Assembly (NCBI GenBank): GCA_008932955.1
Contig: WBXE01000075.1
Span: 1-10,473, forward strand
Direction: 5' to 3'
From: Verrucomicrobiota bacterium
Lineage (GTDB): Bacteria; Verrucomicrobiota; Verrucomicrobiia; Verrucomicrobiales; Akkermansiaceae
DNA length: 10,473 bases
The notes below the pieces were generated by a model. The model was given only the letters and a program-made list of their open reading frames with translations. It was not told the origin of the DNA and ran no database searches. Shown piece after piece: positions 7,101 through 10,473 of this stretch (position 1 is the first letter of the stretch; each line of letters starts with the position of its first letter). Position numbers and translations under genes: made by a program.

Positions 7101-7988
7101 TTAGTCCCTGCCGAATTGGTAGCGCAGGACACTCAGGCAGTAGAGGCTGGCGGTTTCGACACGCAGCACAATGCTGCCCAGAGAGACGGGCAGGAAGCCG
7201 GCCACGATGGCCGCCGCCGTTTCGTCAGGAGAAAAATCGCCTTCCGGTCCAATGAGCAGGGTGGCGTGGGTGGTGGCGGGGTATGCCTGAAGCACGTCGC
7301 GCAACGGGCGGGCGGCAGGGGCCAGCGAGGCGATGAGTTTGAGTGAGGAGGGCGGGGCTGCCAATACGGTTGGCTCAATACTTTTGGTGGTTTGAACAGA
7401 GGCGGCGGGCAGGATGCCCGGGCCACGTGGCGCGGGCATCCTGCCCGCCGCCTCTTCCTGTCTCGTGCCTGCATCGCCTGAGTCAATCGTATTGGGCAGG
7501 GCGGCGACAGGGGTCTGAGTGGCGAGCCAGCGGTCAAAGGCGAGGGCGTCCGGGATATCTGGGAGTCGGTCTTGGCCGCATTGCTTGCAGGCTTCCAGGG
7601 CGGTGCGCCGCCATTTTTCAGATTTGCCTGCGCCGGGATGCACGATCGTGTGACGGGTGACGAGCGGTTGGATTGTGGCGACTCCCAGTTCGACGGCTTT
7701 CTGGACGATGAGATCCATGGTTTTGCCTTTGGGGATGGCTTGGGCCAGGGTGATGACCGGCAACAGCTGCCCGCATGGCGGCACTTCACTCAGTTCCAAA
7801 GCCACCCGTGAGCGGCTCACCTCAAGGACCCGGGCTTGGGCGCGGCGACCCTCGCCATCAAATACGGTGACGTGCGTGCCGGGCTGGATGCGCAGGACTT
7901 GCGCCAGATGCGGTGCTTCCTCGCCAGTTAGAATCGACGGAGCTCCGCTCGCGGACCAAGCGGCAGGGGGTAGGAAAAAGCGTGGCAT
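7101..7988 (-). CDS. rsmE: 16S rRNA (uracil-1498-N3)-methyltransferase RsmE with an in-frame repeat insertion
   Basis: Methylates U1498 of 16S rRNA using S-adenosylmethionine; a SPOUT-fold enzyme with a C-terminal trefoil knot. Seen are the N-terminal PUA-like domain (residues 1-72, HLAQVLRIQPG, VFDGEG), the QKAVELGV motif (96-103), EACKQCGQDRLP (132-143), the SAM-binding LLIGPEGDFSPDE (244-256), and LGSIVLRVETA (270-280). The protein has 295 residues against 243 in E. coli RsmE. The excess falls between about residues 164 and 211, just before LLIGPEG, and coincides with a palindromic element (see the repeat entries). The catalytic knot motifs are intact, so activity is likely kept if the insert is a surface loop. 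No Shine-Dalgarno is seen. A truncated aldolase gene ends 54 bases upstream on the same strand and may share its transcript. Confidence 0.95.
   Translation of the reverse strand: MPRFFLPPAAWSASGAPSILTGEEAPHLAQVLRIQPGTHVTVFDGEGRRAQARVLEVSRSRVALELSEVPPCGQLLPVITLAQAIPKGKTMDLIVQKAVELGVATIQPLVTRHTIVHPGAGKSEKWRRTALEACKQCGQDRLPDIPDALAFDRWLATQTPVAALPNTIDSGDAGTRQEEAAGRMPAPRGPGILPAASVQTTKSIEPTVLAAPPSSLKLIASLAPAARPLRDVLQAYPATTHATLLIGPEGDFSPDETAAAIVAGFLPVSLGSIVLRVETASLYCLSVLRYQFGRD
7358..7499. mobile_element. Putative MITE-like element inside rsmE (imperfect terminal inverted repeats around a perfect palindrome)
   Basis: CTGCCAATACGGTTGGCTCA (7358-7377) is an imperfect inverted repeat of the 21 bases at 7479-7499: 18 of 20 positions match, plus one single-base insertion. 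Between them lies the 58-bp palindrome. The flanks GGCGGGG (7351-7357) and GGCGGCG (7500-7506) agree at six of seven bases and could be a decayed target duplication, although this is weak in GC-rich sequence. The span corresponds to RsmE residues 164-211, which accounts for nearly all of the length excess over E. coli RsmE. There is no transposase, so any movement would have needed one in trans. That the ends belong to one element is inference. Confidence 0.55.
7398..7455. repeat. 58-bp near-perfect palindrome (REP/MITE-like) within rsmE
   Basis: The 23 bases at 7398-7420 are the exact reverse complement of 7433-7455. The centre (7421-7432) contains GCCACGTGGC (7422-7431), so 28 of 29 base pairs match over 58 bp, with a single G-G mismatch at 7421/7432. 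On the rsmE strand it is read through as residues 178-197 (EEAAGRMPAPRGPGILPAAS), with no stop codon. It would form a very stable hairpin in DNA or RNA. The GGCGGGCAGGATGCCCG arm style is like dispersed palindromes I recall from Verrucomicrobiota and Planctomycetota genomes; that recall is not verified here. Confidence 0.92.
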
Positions 7989-8042
7989 GGGCGGATCGGA
8001 GGCGGGTTGCTTGCTTGCGTTGAGAGGGGTGGGATGCCAGCC

Positions 8043-8210
8043 TCAAAAGCCCGTCATCGTCTCATTGTAGAACGCCAGGCACGTCTGGTAGACCGCGCGT
8101 ACCGGTTCGTCGCTGAACGGGGAAGGGCTGATCAGGCCGCCGTCACGCATCGTGCCGTCCAAAACTTTTAATTCTGGCCGATCGATGATCCACGCTGCGG
8201 TGTCGCTCAT
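8043..8210 (-). pseudogene. Truncated HMGL-like aldolase family protein (remnant)
   Basis: From the ATG at 8210 the frame encodes 55 residues. The first ~47 (SDTAAWIIDRPELKVLDG then TMRDGGL, then VRAVYQTCLA) match the start of the HMG-CoA-lyase-like TIM-barrel aldolases, whose strand-1 motif is normally LDCTxRDGG. Here it reads LDGTMRDGG, so the usual Cys is lost. Intact family members run to some 300 or more residues, but after CLA this frame reads FYNETMTGF and stops. The following 54 bases before rsmE hold no continuation. The short tail may be the original C-terminus joined by an internal deletion, as related proteins as I remember them end in an FYD-type motif. It lacks the metal-binding barrel residues and cannot be a working aldolase. 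The alternative, a real small protein of unknown role, is less likely. Confidence 0.65.
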
Positions 8211-8218
8211 GGCGCAGG

Positions 8219-8246
8219 ATTTTACACAGTGCCGGTAAGCTGACAA
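8219..8246 (-). promoter_or_regulatory. Candidate promoter upstream of the aldolase remnant/rsmE
   Basis: On the minus strand TTGTCA (8246-8241) and TAAAAT (8224-8219) are separated by 16 bases, a good sigma-70-like pair. The ATG at 8210 is only 8 bases past the -10 box, so the transcript would be leaderless or nearly so. The -35 box lies partly within a 14-bp palindrome (8244-8257). With the aldolase broken, this promoter could now serve rsmE. Motif inference only. Confidence 0.45.
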
Positions 8247-8257
8247 GCCCGGGCTTG
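8244..8257. repeat. 14-bp perfect palindrome CAAGCCCGGGCTTG
   Basis: CAAGCCC (8244-8250) is followed directly by its complement GGGCTTG (8251-8257). It overlaps the -35 box of the candidate minus-strand promoter at 8241-8246, so it could be an operator, or part of the palindrome cluster that fills this interval. Confidence 0.6.
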
Positions 8258-8273
8258 CGGGCGTAGCTCTCCG

Positions 8274-8459
8274 AAGGCAGCGCCGCCTTGAGCCGGCAGG
8301 CCCATCAAGCAGCAATGCGTGAGGGCACGGCGCTTGCCATGGGCTACTTATGATCCGGGTGATTCGCAGAGCGCAGCGCTATTTTGGTAAGGCGACACTC
8401 GCCAGCAAGCTGGCTGGACCTGGCGGCAGCGAGCTGCCGCACTCGATGGCGCCAGCGCT
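8274..8459. repeat. Cluster of short hairpins between the aldolase remnant and yicC
   Basis: No gene is supported in the 248 bases between the aldolase start and the yicC stop. Instead there is a series of palindromes: AAGGC/GCCTT (8274-8289), AGCGC-A-GCGCT (8370-8380), GGCGA-CAC-TCGCC (8391-8403), GCCAGC-AA-GCTGGC (8401-8414), GCGGCAG-CGAG-CTGCCGC (8423-8440), and GGCGCC then AGCGCT (8448-8459), the last running into the yicC stop codon. The density is well above what the neighbouring genes show. It resembles BIME/REP-type intergenic repeats and may also help end yicC transcription, although there is no T-run. Confidence 0.6.
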
Positions 8460-9334
8460 TACTCGACGTTTTGCACCTGCTCGCGGATTTTTTCGAGTTC
8501 GGTTTTGGCTTCGACGATCGTTTGGGCGATAGCGGCGGCGTTAGCCTTGGCGCCGATGGTATTGAACTCGCGGAAAATTTCCTGGCAGAGGAAATCCAGG
8601 GCGCGGCCCGGGGGATCTGTGGCGTGGAGGTATTCGCGGAATTTGGCGCAATGGGAATCCAGGCGGGTCAGTTCCTCGGTGATGTCGCAGCGATCAGCGA
8701 ACAACGCCAACTCCTTGACGACCCGCTCGTCCGCCGGGTCCAGCTCCAGGCCGGCCTCACGCAAACGTTTCAGCAGCAGATCGCGCTGACGCAATGGCCG
8801 CTCTTGGGCAGCATCGGCCAAGATTCGCCGCAATTTGTCGAGCGTGTCGAGGCGGCCCTCAAAGTCGGCCAGTAGATCGGCGCCTTCGCGGCGGCGCATG
8901 GCGGCGAGTTGCGCAAGAGCCTCGGCGAGTGCCGGTTGAATCGCTGCCCACGCGGATTCGGGATCCATGTCGCGCGAGCCGATGGCCAGCACGCCGGGTT
9001 GACGGAGGAAATCCGCGGCGCTGGGCCGCACCTCACGCCCTAGCAGGCCGCTGAGTTGGGTGAAGGCGGCTTCCAACGAGCTGGCCAGCGCCGCATCGAG
9101 TCGCACGGATGCCGCAGCGCTTTGGGTGGCTTCGAGGCTAACGTTCACCTGGACGCGGCCGCGGGAGACGCTGAGTTGGACGAGTTTGCGGATGCGGCCA
9201 TCCATATCGGCGAGTTCGCGGGGCAATTGCACGACGACTTCAGCCTGTTTGCGGTTGACGGTGCTAAGTTCCACCTTGGCGAGCCATGTTTCCGTCATCG
9301 CGCTGCCACGCCCAAACCCTGTCATCGAATTCAT
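8459..9334 (-). CDS. yicC: YicC-family endoribonuclease
   Basis: YicC-family proteins are endoribonucleases implicated in RNA decay; E. coli YicC has 287 residues and this one has 291. The diagnostic start MNSMTGFGRG begins at 9334, where the N-terminal domain of the family always begins with an SMT(G/A)(F/Y) motif. The frame is open 25 codons further upstream to 9409, but that extension does not look like the family. The middle is rich in charged helices (about 150-230). The C-terminal domain carries ADERVVKELALFADRCDI, EELTRLDSH, FLCQEIFREFNTIGAKAN and ends KIREQVQNVE, the usual family ending. In many bacteria gmk and rpoZ follow yicC; here it is followed by a palindrome cluster and a broken gene instead, so that synteny is lost. 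No Shine-Dalgarno is present. Confidence 0.95.
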   Translation of the reverse strand: MNSMTGFGRGSAMTETWLAKVELSTVNRKQAEVVVQLPRELADMDGRIRKLVQLSVSRGRVQVNVSLEATQSAAASVRLDAALASSLEAAFTQLSGLLGREVRPSAADFLRQPGVLAIGSRDMDPESAWAAIQPALAEALAQLAAMRRREGADLLADFEGRLDTLDKLRRILADAAQERPLRQRDLLLKRLREAGLELDPADERVVKELALFADRCDITEELTRLDSHCAKFREYLHATDPPGRALDFLCQEIFREFNTIGAKANAAAIAQTIVEAKTELEKIREQVQNVE

Positions 9335-9466
9335 CCGCCAAGCTTGCCCCGTGCTCACTCGCTCGCCAAGCCAAACCTGCCGCCGCCGGCTGAATTGAGC
9401 ATCACCCATGGCGGGCTATGCACGTCATGTCACGGCGGATTTTGGGGATGACTCGTGACGAATTTT

Positions 9467-9528
9467 ACCACTGATGTAATGATGATCACTGAAATATTCA
9501 TGGATTTCTACTCAGTTTACTCAGTGGT
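9467..9528. repeat. Inverted repeat in AT-rich intergenic segment
   Basis: ACCACTGA-T-GTAA (9467-9479) pairs with TTACTCAGTGGT (9517-9528): 12 base pairs with one bulged T, around a 37-nt loop. Inside the right half ACTCAGT occurs twice in direct orientation (9510-9516, 9519-9525). The right arm lies just before a candidate -10 box, so it could be an operator or the edge of a repeat unit. Confidence 0.55.
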
Positions 9529-9533
9529 TTCTT

Positions 9534-9542
9534 TGCTACAAT
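9534..9542 (+). promoter_or_regulatory. Candidate extended -10 promoter for the GYF-domain gene
   Basis: TGC-TACAAT (9534-9542) fits the extended -10 consensus with five of six bases of TATAAT. A poor -35 (TTTACT, 9516-9521) sits 15 bases upstream, within the inverted repeat arm. The resulting leader would be about 120 bases long. Motif inference only. Confidence 0.35.
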
Positions 9543-9670
9543 TCACCACAACGCGGTGTTTTTCCATCCGCTTCGCCTTAGCATCACCGGCGGCGCAACG
9601 GGGGGACTTTCCACATCTGCCGGAAATTTGTGCTTGTGGTGGCAACGAGGGATTTGCTTGCTTGCTCGGC

Positions 9671-10473
9671 ATGAGCGACCAGTGGCACTTATTAAATAAC
9701 GGGCAATCCTACGGGCCATACAGCGAGGAGGATTTGCTGCAGTTCGTGCGGGAGGGGCGCATCGTGCGCGATTCGCTGCTGTGGACCGAGGGCATGGACG
9801 GATGGGTGGCCGCATCTACTCTTGAGGGCTTGTTTCCTGCCGTGCCAGCTACCGTGCCGCAGCCACGGGCCATGCCCCGCCCCGTGGTCGCCGGCAGCGT
9901 GACCTCACGCTCACCTCAGCGCCCTCCCTCGGCGGGCAAGCTCGCGACGCAACGCGGGCAGACGGCTAAGCCACCCGCTCGCGCGGCGGCCAGTGGCGCG
10001 TATTCTGCGCGGCGGATTAAGGTGGCGGATTTCCGCTGGTTGCTCATTTTGCTCGGCAGCGGGGTGACGCTGGTGGTCATTGCGATATGGGCCCAGTGGC
10101 AGTTGAACCATTCCGAGGTCAGTGCGCAGGCCGCCCAGATCCTGTGGCTGCGGCTGATGTGGGCGGCGGCTGCGGGTTGCCTTATGGCATGGGTGGGATC
10201 CAATGGAATCTATCTGTACCGAATCTGGTCGATTTTGCAGCATGGTAGGCCGCGCACCACGCCGGCCAAAGCGGTGGGACTATTGTGCGTGCCGCTGTTC
10301 AATTTGTATTGGAACTTCGTCGCATTCTACGGCTTGGCGCAAGATTGGAACCGCATCACCACCCGCCACGCCGACCTCAACAGCGCGCCTAAGCTCAATG
10401 AAAAGTTATTTTTGGCTTTCAGTTGTTGTTCGATTGTGGCGCCCCCGGTGGCTGTCATTCTGTGGTTTCCGCT
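9671..10473 (+). CDS. GYF_2-domain multi-pass membrane protein (3' end outside window)
   Basis: An ATG at 9671 opens a frame that stays open to the window edge (267 residues, incomplete). Residues about 4-55 form a GYF_2 (DUF4339-type) domain: QWHLLNNGQSYGPYSEEDL, then an LLWTEGMDGWVAA core with the conserved Trp residues. Such domains are thought to bind proline-rich peptides. Residues 56-115 are a basic, Pro/Ala/Arg-rich linker. Four hydrophobic segments follow at about 122-143, 158-183, 201-223 and 246-266, with a VPLFNLYWNF motif after the third loop that recurs in this class of membrane proteins. A cytoplasmic GYF head on an inner-membrane body is the likely topology. Function unknown; it may tether or sort partner proteins. 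No ribosome-binding site is seen before the ATG; a GAGG lies too far upstream (about 9647). Confidence 0.85.
   Translation, partial: MSDQWHLLNNGQSYGPYSEEDLLQFVREGRIVRDSLLWTEGMDGWVAASTLEGLFPAVPATVPQPRAMPRPVVAGSVTSRSPQRPPSAGKLATQRGQTAKPPARAAASGAYSARRIKVADFRWLLILLGSGVTLVVIAIWAQWQLNHSEVSAQAAQILWLRLMWAAAAGCLMAWVGSNGIYLYRIWSILQHGRPRTTPAKAVGLLCVPLFNLYWNFVAFYGLAQDWNRITTRHADLNSAPKLNEKLFLAFSCCSIVAPPVAVILWFP

Larger units (their letters stand above)
9335..9670. other. Intergenic region between divergent yicC and the GYF-domain gene
   Basis: These 336 bases hold no supported gene. The first ~75 bases are an in-frame, non-family extension of yicC. About 9460-9545 is clearly more AT-rich than its surroundings and contains an inverted repeat and a candidate promoter, listed separately. 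From about 9550 to 9670 the sequence is again GC-rich and would be the 5' leader of the GYF gene; I see no riboswitch or ribosome-binding site in it. Confidence 0.6.

Noticed and set aside
7351..7506. Certain target-site duplication (GGCGGGG/GGCGGCG) flanking the element
   Set aside because: Six of seven matches in a G-rich context is too weak to count alone; kept only as a remark in the element entry.
7133..7789. Second minus-strand open frame within rsmE (218 codons)
   Set aside because: It is an out-of-frame shadow of rsmE; the RsmE motifs are only in the other frame.
8211..8315. N-terminal extension of the aldolase remnant up to 8315
   Set aside because: The added 35 residues are basic, lack family similarity and run through a palindrome cluster and promoter-like sequence; family similarity begins at the ATG at 8210.
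9335..9409. Longer YicC form starting at 9409
   Set aside because: The family begins at the MNSMTGFGRG motif; the upstream 25 codons do not resemble it.
9543..9815. Minus-strand open frame over the start of the GYF gene
   Set aside because: It is antisense to a clear GYF_2 domain and has no family features.

Overview
The window reads as a high-GC, Gram-negative-type chromosome segment, most likely from the phylum Verrucomicrobiota. The main reason is the left edge: the 3' end of an Amuc_1099-like gene sits directly upstream of an Amuc_1098-like TPR-secretin, an arrangement known from Akkermansia and relatives. The truncated aldolase at about 8.1 kb also belongs to a family I associate with the Planctomycetota-Verrucomicrobiota group. 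The assignment rests on family recognition, not on a marker gene or a database search.

Layout. Positions 1-3149 (+) hold the end of a pilus/secretion-like operon: a partial Amuc_1099-like protein, then a large outer-membrane secretin, closed by a strong intrinsic terminator (3172-3209). Positions 3262-3891 (+) hold a HAD phosphatase/phosphomutase whose 3' end overlaps, tail to tail, a TonB-dependent BtuB-like receptor (3864-5684, -). The receptor is preceded by a well-formed cobalamin riboswitch (5722-5890, -), so it can be called a B12-regulated corrinoid transporter with good confidence. A repeat-rich intergenic stretch separates it from panD (6180-6527, +, aspartate decarboxylase for pantothenate/CoA). 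A small SH3-like lipoprotein (6606-7094, +) converges on rsmE (7101-7988, -), a 16S rRNA methyltransferase. Upstream of rsmE is a remnant of an aldolase-family gene (8043-8210, -), then a cluster of palindromes, then yicC (8459-9334, -). An intergenic region with an inverted repeat and a candidate promoter leads to a GYF-domain membrane protein (9671 to the window end, +).

Most striking observations. (1) rsmE contains an in-frame insertion. It carries a 58-bp near-perfect palindrome (28 of 29 pairs) flanked by imperfect 20/21-bp inverted repeats, together about 142 bp. This accounts for nearly all of the protein's roughly 50-residue excess over E. coli RsmE, and it looks like a MITE/REP-type element domesticated as coding sequence. 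(2) The cobalamin riboswitch in front of the BtuB-like gene. (3) An aldolase gene that keeps its first ~47 codons and then jumps to a short tail, consistent with a large internal deletion. (4) A dense palindrome array between that remnant and yicC. No gene in the window has a convincing Shine-Dalgarno sequence. I found no CRISPR array, tRNA, rRNA, complete insertion sequence or defence system.
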